Source: an uncultured Chitinophaga sp. | GTDB lineage: Bacteria; Bacteroidota; Bacteroidia; Chitinophagales; Chitinophagaceae | NCBI RefSeq assembly: GCF_902168175.1 | Contig: NZ_CABHOU010000108.1 | Span: 154,028 to 218,027, forward strand | Length of the DNA: 64,000 nt | Direction of reading: 5' to 3' | In this document: positions 35,463 through 43,312 of the stretch, piece after piece | Layout: every line of letters begins with the position of its first letter | How positions within the stretch are numbered: position 1 is the first letter of the stretch | Position numbers and translations under genes: made by a program | The notes under the pieces: generated by a model | What the model was told of the DNA's origin: nothing | What the model saw: the letters and a program-made list of their open reading frames with translations, nothing else | Databases searched by the model: none

Positions 35463-38400
35463 TTACTTATTGATAGTGTCTATATACACATCAATATCCG
35501 GTTGTTTTTGCAGGTAATGTGCCAGATCGTCATTCATTTCGAGGTGTTTGTTCACGGTGTGCATGCGAATACTCATATCGGCGTCGCGGTCGATGAGCTG
35601 TACATACAGTTCGGCCTTACCCGGATTTTTAGCCGCATTGTCCATCAGGAAGTCAACCATCTCACGGGTAAGGAACTTCGGCATGGTAACAAGGGCTATC
35701 TGCCGGGTGTGCGTTTTTTTCACTTCCTGTAGCAACTGGATGCTCTGTACCTTAAACTCGTACTCGTTTTCGTTGAAACGGCGGGGTTTAAACGCGGCAT
35801 TTACGAACAAACAGATACCGGCTTTCATATAGTTGATAAACCGCAGGTAATCTTCGCTCCATAAAGCAAATTCGAACTTGCCGGTATAATCTTCCATCAC
35901 CATTACGCCAAACTGTTTGTTGTTACGCGAAATCCGCTCCATGGCAGAGGTAACATAGATGGCCAGGCGGAACGAACGTTCCATCCCCTTTTTATTATCA
36001 CCGGGTGCCTGTAGTATTTGCTGGTAATCCAGCACTTCCTGGATCGTATTCATATTATAATACTTCAGCTCAAAACGGTAATCGTCCAGCGGGTGTCCGG
36101 ATATATAGATGCCTGTAATATCGCGTTCGTTGTTCAGTTTAATGGTTAACGGCCATTGGTCGCAGGGCGGTATTTTAGGCGGTACAATGTCGGGCATTTC
36201 TACCTCGCCGAACAAACTGCCCATTCCACTGGTACCGGCCGAAGCCTGCTGACCGAACTTCACGATCTTTTCCAACCCGGTACTGTTATCGCCATCTCCT
36301 TTATGGAAATATTGGGCACGGTGCAGTTCCGGGAAACAATCGAAGGCACCGGCCATACACATGGCCTCCAGCGATTTTTTGTTTACTGCGCGTTGGTTCA
36401 CCCGTTTGATCATATCAAAAACAGAGGTGTAGTTGCCTCCCTTATCACGTTCTTCCAGCAGGTTCTCGATGGCTGCTTCGCCCACACCTTTTAAGCCCGC
36501 CAAACCAAAACGTACCTGGCCCTGTTTGTTCACCGCAAAACCTTTGAACGATTCGTTCACGTCCGGCGGCAGTACGTCGATGCCCATGCGTTTACACTCC
36601 TCCATAAAGAAGGTGATCTTTTCAATGTTGCTGGCGTTATTCAGTACCGATGCCATGTACTCGGCAGGGTAGTGAGCTTTCAGGTAAGCCGTTTGGTAAG
36701 CCACAAAGGCATAACAGGTGGAGTGCGATTTGTTGAAAGCGTAGGATGCAAATGCCTCCCAGTCGGTCCAGATCTTATCACATATCTTAAGGTCATGGCC
36801 ATTGGTTTTACAACCGTCCATGAACTGTTTCTTCATTTTATCCAGTACTGCCTTCTGCTTTTTACCCATCGCCTTACGCAGTACGTCCGCATCACCTTTG
36901 GAGAAGTTAGCCAGCTTCTGGCTCAGTAGCATTACCTGTTCCTGGTAAACCGAGATACCGTAAGTATCCCGCATGTATTCCTCCATTTCCGGCAGGTCGT
37001 ACACCGTTTCTTCCAAACCGTGTTTACGGCGGATAAACAAGGGGATGTACTCCAGCGGGCCCGGACGGTACAAGGCGTTCATCGCAATGAGGTCATCGAA
37101 CCTGTCCGGACGAAGTTCACGGAGGTACTTCTGCATGCCGGGACTTTCAAACTGGAACGTACCGTTGGTTTCGCCTTTCTGGTACAGTTCATAAGTTTTG
37201 TCATCGTCCAGCGGAATATCGTCAATACTTATTTCGATGCCGTGGTTCTGCTTAATCAGCGCAAGCGCACCTTTGATAATGGTAAGGGTTTTCAGACCCA
37301 GAAAGTCCATCTTGATTACACCGGCCGATTCAATAATACTACCCTCGAACTGTGTTACCAGCAGGTCCGAATCCTTGGCAGTAGAAACCGGAATAAGGTC
37401 CGAAAGGTCGGTGGGGGCGATGATGATACCTGCTGCGTGGATGCCCGTGTTACGAACAGAGCCTTCCAATATACAGGCTTCTCTCAGTACCTCGCCTTGC
37501 AGGTCTTCGCCTTTAATGAGTTCGCGGAGTTTTTTTACGTTCTCGATGTCTTCGCCCATCAGGCCTTCTTTGTCGGCCAGACTTTTATCACCTTCCAGCG
37601 GCGCATTAAATATCCTGTCGAGCTGTATGCCTGGTTTATCAGGCACCAGTTTGGCCAGCCCATTCGAGTCCTGCAGGGGGAGATCGAGTACACGGGCAAC
37701 GTCTTTTATACTCATTTTGGCTGCCATGGTACCGTAGGTGATGATTTGCGCTACCTGGTTTTTGCCGTATTTGTCAACTACATAATCAATTACTTTCTGA
37801 CGGCCTTCATCATCGAAGTCCGTATCAATATCCGGCATGCTCTTACGTTCCGGGTTAAGGAACCTTTCGAACAGCAGGTTATACTTAATCGGGTCGATAT
37901 TAGTAATACCGACACAGTAGGCCACCGCCGATCCCGCGGCCGATCCACGTCCCGGGCCAATAAATACGCCTAAGTCGCGCCCCGCTTTGATAAAATCAGA
38001 TACGATCAGGAAGTAACCGGCGAAACCCATGTTCTCGATCACGTTCAGTTCGAAGTTCAGGCGTTCCTCAATTTCGGCCGTCATTTCCTGGTAGCGCTGA
38101 TGGGCGCCTTCCATGGTAAGGTGGCGCAGGTATTGGTCCTGGGTAAAGAATTGGGGTGGGATGGGGAAGTTCGGCAGCAGGATGTCTCTTTTCAGGTCCA
38201 ACAGCTCCACTTTATCTACGATTTCGTTGGTATTGTCGATAGCGGCCGGGATGTCCGAGAACAGTTTCGTCATTTCCGCCGTGGATTTGAAATAGAACTG
38301 GTCGTTGTAGAAAGCGAAACGCCTGTTCTTCATCACCGTATCATCGTCAAAATCCTTCATGGTCGGCGTACTTTTCTTTTCGCCCGTGTTAATACACAAG

Positions 38401-39098
38401 AGGATGTCGTGTGCATTGGCATCTTCCTGGTCTACGTAGTGAGAGTCGTTGGAGGCAATGATTTTCACATTGTACTTCTCCGCCCAGCGGGCCAGGCAAA
38501 CATTCACTTTATCCTGCTCAGGGATGCCATGGCGTTGCATTTCTACATAGAAGTCCTCGCCAAAAATATCCAGCCACCATCTAAATTCCTTTTCCCCTTC
38601 ATCTTCTCCTTTTTTAAGGATCGTTTTAGGTACCGATGCGCCGAGGCAGCAGGTGGTGGCGATAAGGCCTTTATGGTATTGGAGGATGAGTTCTTTATCG
38701 ATACGGGGGTATTTGCCGTACAGGCCTTCCATGTACCCGAGTGAACAAAGTTTGATGAGGTTGCGGTATCCTTCATCGTTTTTGGCCAGCAGTACCTGGT
38801 GGTACCGAATGTCTTTTTCCTCCCTCGTAAAAGCGCGTTTGTGGCGATTTTCTACGAGATAAAACTCACAACCCACTACAGGCTTAACTTTCAGTCGTTT
38901 GTCTTTCGGATCTTCCGGGTTCAGCTTATTATTATAAGCCTCTGCAACGAACGAGAACGCTCCAAACATGTTGCCATGGTCGGTGATGGCCAGCGCGGGC
39001 ATGCCGTCGGCTATCGACTTTTTGTACAACTGTTTGATATCCGCGGCGCCATCCAGCAGCGAATATTGCGTGTGCACGTGCAGGTGAGAAAATTTCAT
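35463..39098 (-). CDS. dnaE: DNA polymerase III subunit alpha
   Basis: Replicative polymerase catalytic subunit, 1211 residues, the expected DnaE size. Order: PHP domain (FSHLHVHTQYSLLDG at 3-17, ITDHGNMFG), the polymerase palm with GPGRGSAAGS and the catalytic aspartates in PDIDTDFDDE (about 419-428) and KMDFLGLKTLT, fingers with RPGPLEYIPLFI and YQEQVMLLSQKLANFSKGDAD, a tandem HhH region (VRFGLAGLKGVGEAAIENLL), and a C-terminal OB fold (FGVMVMEDYTGKFEFALW). The PHP metal residues look intact, so a proofreading or structural role remains possible. A gene-free repeat region lies upstream. Confidence 0.97.
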   Translation of the reverse strand: MKFSHLHVHTQYSLLDGAADIKQLYKKSIADGMPALAITDHGNMFGAFSFVAEAYNNKLNPEDPKDKRLKVKPVVGCEFYLVENRHKRAFTREEKDIRYHQVLLAKNDEGYRNLIKLCSLGYMEGLYGKYPRIDKELILQYHKGLIATTCCLGASVPKTILKKGEDEGEKEFRWWLDIFGEDFYVEMQRHGIPEQDKVNVCLARWAEKYNVKIIASNDSHYVDQEDANAHDILLCINTGEKKSTPTMKDFDDDTVMKNRRFAFYNDQFYFKSTAEMTKLFSDIPAAIDNTNEIVDKVELLDLKRDILLPNFPIPPQFFTQDQYLRHLTMEGAHQRYQEMTAEIEERLNFELNVIENMGFAGYFLIVSDFIKAGRDLGVFIGPGRGSAAGSAVAYCVGITNIDPIKYNLLFERFLNPERKSMPDIDTDFDDEGRQKVIDYVVDKYGKNQVAQIITYGTMAAKMSIKDVARVLDLPLQDSNGLAKLVPDKPGIQLDRIFNAPLEGDKSLADKEGLMGEDIENVKKLRELIKGEDLQGEVLREACILEGSVRNTGIHAAGIIIAPTDLSDLIPVSTAKDSDLLVTQFEGSIIESAGVIKMDFLGLKTLTIIKGALALIKQNHGIEISIDDIPLDDDKTYELYQKGETNGTFQFESPGMQKYLRELRPDRFDDLIAMNALYRPGPLEYIPLFIRRKHGLEETVYDLPEMEEYMRDTYGISVYQEQVMLLSQKLANFSKGDADVLRKAMGKKQKAVLDKMKKQFMDGCKTNGHDLKICDKIWTDWEAFASYAFNKSHSTCYAFVAYQTAYLKAHYPAEYMASVLNNASNIEKITFFMEECKRMGIDVLPPDVNESFKGFAVNKQGQVRFGLAGLKGVGEAAIENLLEERDKGGNYTSVFDMIKRVNQRAVNKKSLEAMCMAGAFDCFPELHRAQYFHKGDGDNSTGLEKIVKFGQQASAGTSGMGSLFGEVEMPDIVPPKIPPCDQWPLTIKLNNERDITGIYISGHPLDDYRFELKYYNMNTIQEVLDYQQILQAPGDNKKGMERSFRLAIYVTSAMERISRNNKQFGVMVMEDYTGKFEFALWSEDYLRFINYMKAGICLFVNAAFKPRRFNENEYEFKVQSIQLLQEVKKTHTRQIALVTMPKFLTREMVDFLMDNAAKNPGKAELYVQLIDRDADMSIRMHTVNKHLEMNDDLAHYLQKQPDIDVYIDTINK

Positions 39099-39430
39099 AT
39101 AATGTCTAATTAGGTTTTAACGGCATGGGGTCCGTTTTCGGTATAATTGCAACCAGCAAAAAAACAACAGTTAAGGCAGATAGCAAAATCATGAGCTTCC
39201 TACTTTTCCACAAACCACGCACTGTTTTAAAAGGTTATTTGTTTAGCTATCAATCAGTTATTTAGAGATATTAATTGCTGAAGATGTGAGTTACTGCCTT
39301 TGGCGGAAGTTTATCGTTAGGGAGGAAGTCGCCGTGAAGTGTAGGGCGCGTGTGGTGCGTCGGTTCAAATGCCGGGTGTGTAAAGGTTAAAGTTGATAAA
39401 TGTATGCTAAAAGGCGTTTTGTCGCCTGGC

Positions 39431-39740
39431 GATCCTATATTGATCCTTTACCCATCCTATACCCGTTTCGCCTGAAACCCTTGCTGGTGCGAACAGGGGA
39501 TATAGGATCGATATAGGATCGATATACCATGGATATGTAAACCATGGTCAATGCTGGTTCCTGGCTGCATCGTTCGTGGATCCCTGCTGTCACTATGCTG
39601 TAAACCAGCTGTTTGTTGCTGATTTGTTGCTGTGTGGTTGCTGAAACCTTGCTAAAAGAGCCGGTTTGTTGCTGTTTTGTTGCTGAAACCTTGCTGAAAC
39701 ATAAGCTGGACGGGTAATTTTAGCAACAATACAGCAAGGA
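39431..39740. repeat. Gene-free region with 11-bp tandem repeats and TTTGTTGCTG words
   Basis: The interval 39099-40112 has no credible gene. Within it GATATAGGATC is repeated in tandem (39499-39509, 39510-39520) and starts a third time; GATCCTATAT at 39431 is its inverted counterpart. TTTGTTGCTG occurs four times (39612, 39623, 39665, 39676) plus a near copy at 39634, and GTTGCTGAAACCTTGCT occurs twice (39637-39653, 39679-39695). A complementary GCAACAATACAGCAAGG follows at 39723, so the strand could fold into a large stem. This is probably a dispersed intergenic repeat family; I cannot name it. Confidence 0.65.
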
Positions 39741-40112
39741 TCCACGAAGGATCCTCTATAGGTGCCTATCCGGGCGGTAAGAAAGTGGGGTGGTTTTTGC
39801 TACAGTATCGGACGAAGGGAGGGAGGAATGGCTCACTGCAGCAGCCTCGCATCATTACCCCCGATTTTTTCTGATTGACAACCAGTAGCGAACTCTCCGG
39901 ATTGTAATTTTTGGTACGATTTAACCCCTAACATTTGTGGCAGAGTAGTATTTTACATTAAATATCCGGCGCTCCCGGCGTGTTTTGAATAAAGAACAAA
40001 ATTGCACAACTATTGATAACCAGTATGATAGATCCCTATTTTGAGAAAATCCCTGCTGTTTTGAAATTTTTTTTCTCACTATATGGTCCCTCATGACCCA
40101 ATTTGTCGTTTT

Positions 40113-41291
40113 ATGGATAGAATGAAGCACAAAAGTCATTACATATTACAGCTTTATGTTCAAAAGGTAGCCGGCACCATCAGCGAAGATGACCTGGTTT
40201 ACCTGGAGAACGTGCTTAAAGAGGATGAGGAACTGCGGGCGTTATGTTCGGACTGGGACCTTGACCTTAATTCTGACGAAAGTAAGCGCCAGCTGGACCC
40301 CGAAGTAAACAATTTACGCTGGCAGCAGATTAAGAAAAAATACGAAGAACATGTTCCCGAGCAGCGTTCGGCAGCCGATATCCGTACTGGACGTATCGTT
40401 TTGCTGAAGCGCTTTGTTGGTGCTGTAGCAGCAGTAGCTGTACTGGCCATGGGTATCAGTATGTTCAGGACCCCAGAGGAGCGGCCGACATCCAATCCTT
40501 TGTTAGCCACAAAAAGCACACACCTTAACATGCCGGGCGGACGGGTCATCAATCTTGATGAAACCCTGTCTGACCAGCACTTTAATGTGGGAACTGTTAA
40601 CCTCGACAACGAAAAAGATGAACTTCGGTTTTCGGCCGGCGGTAACGCCGGTGCTGGTTATGCCAGCTTAGAAGTTCCTGCAGGGAAGCAGCACACAATT
40701 GAGTTGCCCGATGGTACAGTGGCCACCCTTAACTCCGCATCCAGTCTACGTTTTCCTGTTGCTTTCGGCAAGGGGAACCGGGAGGTGGAGCTGACAGGCG
40801 AAGCATATTTCGACGTTGCGAAAAACGCTTCCAGTCCGTTTGTAGTAAAGAGCCACGGTACAAAAGTAGAAGTGTTGGGTACTGTTTTTAATGTTAACTC
40901 TTATAACCCCAAAGACATTAGAACAAGCCTTCGCGATGGTAGCGTGAGGGTACATGGAGGTAATACAAGTACTTTACTGAAGCCAGGCGATGAAGCCAGT
41001 AGTCTGGAAGGTGCGGGTATCACTATAAGCTCTTTTAATGATCTGAATGTATTTAGCTGGAAAAACGGAGTGATGAACTTTGAAGATGCATCACTCGAGT
41101 CCATTTCAGCAACCCTGTCGAGGTGGTACGACGTAGATGTCGTATTTAACCGGCCCGGCCTGAAGGGAACACGCTATAACCTGACAATTGAGAAGTCAAA
41201 ACCGATAGAGAATGCGCTGAACCGATTAGTGAAGTTGTCGTCTGGCGGTTTGAATTATACATTAAAAGATGGAGTTGTTCGTTTCGAATAG
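40113..41291 (+). CDS. FecR-family anti-sigma factor
   Basis: Inner-membrane regulator that holds an ECF sigma factor until a TonB-dependent receptor signals. The frame is open from 40083; ATG 40113 (MDRMKHKSHYILQLYVQK) gives about 392 residues and a family-like start. Cytoplasmic N-terminal domain with a Trp (NNLRWQQIKKKYEE), one membrane helix near 95-115 (LLKRFVGAVAAVAVLAMGIS), then the FecR domain (VPAGKQHTIELPDGTVATLN, REVELTGEAYFDVAKNASSP, LGTVFNVNSY) and a C-terminal DUF4974 domain (WKNGVMNFEDASLESISATL). It is upstream of its presumed sigma partner instead of downstream, and is separated from it by a terminator and a repeat array. Confidence 0.92.
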   Translation: MDRMKHKSHYILQLYVQKVAGTISEDDLVYLENVLKEDEELRALCSDWDLDLNSDESKRQLDPEVNNLRWQQIKKKYEEHVPEQRSAADIRTGRIVLLKRFVGAVAAVAVLAMGISMFRTPEERPTSNPLLATKSTHLNMPGGRVINLDETLSDQHFNVGTVNLDNEKDELRFSAGGNAGAGYASLEVPAGKQHTIELPDGTVATLNSASSLRFPVAFGKGNREVELTGEAYFDVAKNASSPFVVKSHGTKVEVLGTVFNVNSYNPKDIRTSLRDGSVRVHGGNTSTLLKPGDEASSLEGAGITISSFNDLNVFSWKNGVMNFEDASLESISATLSRWYDVDVVFNRPGLKGTRYNLTIEKSKPIENALNRLVKLSSGGLNYTLKDGVVRFE

Positions 41292-41349
41292 CCCTTTCTT
41301 TGATGCAGGATTCGCTTTTCTCCATTTCTAAATATATAGCCATGTTACG

Positions 41350-41382
41350 CAGGGAAACCTTTTTAGGGTTCCCTGTTTTTTT
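41350..41382 (+). terminator. Strong terminator after the FecR gene
   Basis: CAGGGAAACC (41350-41359) with GGGTTCCCTG (41366-41375), one mismatch, followed by seven T. It ends the FecR transcript before the repeat array. Confidence 0.85.
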
Positions 41383-41452
41383 AAGGAACGGATTAGTAAT
41401 TGTATGATCTATATTATCAAGCTTTAATTTTCAGTAAAAGCTATTCTTATTC

Positions 41453-41752
41453 GTCCATTGAGCCCGTCCAGTTTAGCGTAAGATTTTGACTCGAACAACT
41501 CCATTGTAACCCGGTTTTTAAATAGAATAGCTTGTTCGTCCATTGTTTTCCCATTTTTTTAGCTTAAGTAGAAGATATTTCGACCATCCATGAAAGCCTT
41601 CATTTTAACTTAAGACTTATGTCCGTTGAGTTAGCCCCCAGTTTAGCTTTAGTAAGTAATAAGTCCATTGGATTAGCCCTCTCTGGTTTAGCTTAAGACA
41701 AAATTTAAACCAGTCCGTTTTTTGCTGGCCCCTCTTATTTAGTTAGGACAAA
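41453..41752 (+). repeat. Degenerate ~43-bp-period repeat array, seven copies
   Basis: Units begin with GTCC(A/G)TTG-like words at 41453, 41499, 41538, 41586, 41621, 41663 and 41713 (spacing 35-50, mean about 43). Each runs through a C-rich middle to a TTTAGCTTAAG-like core (exact or near in copies 1, 3, 4, 5, 6 and degenerate in 2 and 7). A partial unit may precede at about 41430. The array codes for nothing (stops in all frames, no open frame of 60 codons) and is bracketed by terminators at 41350-41382 and 41810-41840. Spacing is too irregular and the units too diverged for CRISPR. It could be a non-coding RNA unit or clustered protein-binding sites. Confidence 0.65.
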
Positions 41753-41809
41753 AGCGATCGTAGGTATCATCTGCCTGCGGGGCATTTTAATGTATGGCAA
41801 CATCAAGCG

Positions 41810-41840
41810 GCAGGTAATGTTACCTGCGGGTTGTTTTTTT
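41810..41840 (+). terminator. Terminator downstream of the repeat array
   Basis: GCAGGTAA (41810-41817) with TTACCTGC (41820-41827), then GGGTTG and seven T. It is more than 500 bp past the FecR stop, behind that gene's own terminator, so it would serve a transcript starting inside or before the array. Confidence 0.7.
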
Positions 41841-42148
41841 GTTGTGGGTAAAAAACTGTCCGTAAATATTCTTTATTTACAGAGGGGTTTTTTACCTTAC
41901 GGCGCGTTATAAGTTGTTAGCAATGAATATGTAAGCTCACTCTTGTTTTGGTTAACAACCGATTAACCAAAATTGGTCGTTTTCTGATAACGCGACTATG
42001 ATGCAGTACGTATTAATAACGACTTGTTAACGAATAAAAATCGTATATTCGGCCTTACCTGATCAATGAAAAAGGACAGAATGGCAGTTGAAAGAGAAGA
42101 TCATTGAAGTAAGGTACGGTCTGCAGTTGTTGCGTTTACGTTCTATTT

Positions 42149-42170
42149 GTCCAATCGTTAGCTTAAGAAT
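42149..42170 (+). repeat. Dispersed copy of the array motif upstream of the sigma gene
   Basis: GTCCAATCGTTAGCTTAAGA joins the head word GTCCA and the core TTAGCTTAAG with most of the middle missing, about 100 bp before the sigma factor ATG. The surrounding 41841-42270 interval has no gene. Confidence 0.5.
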
Positions 42171-42270
42171 TAATTTAACTTATTATCCAGGCTATTTTCC
42201 GGTATATGGACTGGGGACTTCTTCCCGTACCTTTTAGTGGAGAGTGGCAGAAACACAAACTTTAACTATC

Positions 42271-42888
42271 ATGGATGATTTTAAATTAACTGACTACAGT
42301 TATTCGTCCTCCGAGGAGGCAAAAAATCAATCGGAAATGGAAAAGCAGGCGGGAGCCATCGGGAATGCTTGTAGAGTGTTGTTTGAACGTTTTGGTGGAC
42401 AGCTGGTGCTGTATGTTGTGAAGCTTGGTCTTGATGAAGACCAGGCTAATGAAGTTGTGTCCAGCGTGTTTATCCATATCTGGGAGAAAAGAAAGACAGT
42501 GGAAATACTGCAAATGGAAAAGCCGCAGGCTTACCTCTACAAGGCAGTATACAACAGGTTTCTTGACTATCAGAAGAAAACGGGACGCGAGCGGAGGGAG
42601 TCGCTCGAGTATATGGCGGGATTAATGGACCGCCAGGATGAAACATACAGTGAGCGATGGAGCATCCGTGGACGAATTGCTGCTGCAATGAGTATACTCA
42701 CTGAGCAGCAGCGACTCGCTGTACTCGCTATTCGTTTTCAGGGTAAGACTCACGAAGAAACAGCCGCCGAAATGGGCATATCCGCCAGTACCGTGAAAAA
42801 ACACCTGAAGGTGGCATTGTCAAAACTGCGAAAAAATCTCAAAGAACTGTATACGATCGTAATATTTATCAGCCTGCTGATGCCTTAA
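42271..42888 (+). CDS. ECF RNA polymerase sigma factor (sigma-70 family, FecI-like)
   Basis: Directs RNA polymerase to SusCD-type promoters when released by a FecR anti-sigma factor. ATG 42271 is preferred over the GTG at 42244, giving 205 residues. Region 2: VLYVVKLGLDEDQANEVVSS and VFIHIWEKRKTVE, with AYLYKAVYNRFLDYQKK; region 4: ILTEQQRLAVLAIRFQGKTH and the helix-turn-helix EETAAEMGISASTVKKHLKV. A short hydrophobic tail (LYTIVIFISLLMP) is common in Bacteroidetes FecI-like sigmas. It precedes susC by about 400 bp with motif copies in between, so it may control susCD. Confidence 0.9.
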   Translation: MDDFKLTDYSYSSSEEAKNQSEMEKQAGAIGNACRVLFERFGGQLVLYVVKLGLDEDQANEVVSSVFIHIWEKRKTVEILQMEKPQAYLYKAVYNRFLDYQKKTGRERRESLEYMAGLMDRQDETYSERWSIRGRIAAAMSILTEQQRLAVLAIRFQGKTHEETAAEMGISASTVKKHLKVALSKLRKNLKELYTIVIFISLLMP

Positions 42889-43180
42889 TAATATCCTTTT
42901 CATCCAAACAAACTTGCCTTATTAGCAATATGCCGAATGTACTAACAGTGAGATTATTAAAACACACAACATCCAGCGGGAATGAAAACCTTTCCGGTAT
43001 CAGCTGATCACTTTCATTTATCACTACAGGTATGCGACCTGTATGAAACCGCCTGCCGCTATTAAATAAAGCCGCCGGTAATCGTGTGCCTCTTACTACA
43101 GCTCATTAAACAGGCAGTTGTATAATGAAGACAGTGTGTCGCAAACAGAAATATGGAGAACAGTGTTCGTACTTTGTAAA

Positions 43181-43252
43181 GTTAGCATAACTAATAAATG
43201 TATGTCTATCAATATGATGTCCGTATTCTCAATTTTCCCCGTTAGCTTATAG
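43181..43252 (+). repeat. Array-motif copies upstream of susC
   Basis: GTTAGCATAA at 43181-43190 and a full-length relative at 43219-43252 that starts GTCCGT, has a CCCC middle and ends GTTAGCTTATAG, about 60 bp before the earliest susC start. The 424-bp interval 42889-43312 otherwise shows no gene. Confidence 0.45.
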
Positions 43253-43312
43253 TCAGATAAATCAGCGTTTCTCGTATCCTGAACCATGTTAGATGAAAAC
43301 ATGTCTACCTTC

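Noticed and set aside
39361..39400. Possible tRNA from a GGTTCAAAT T-loop-like word
   Set aside because: The flanking bases do not form a 5-bp T stem and no acceptor or anticodon stem can be drawn.
41453..41752. CRISPR array
   Set aside because: Spacing is irregular (35-50 bp), copies are strongly diverged, and no cas gene is in the window.
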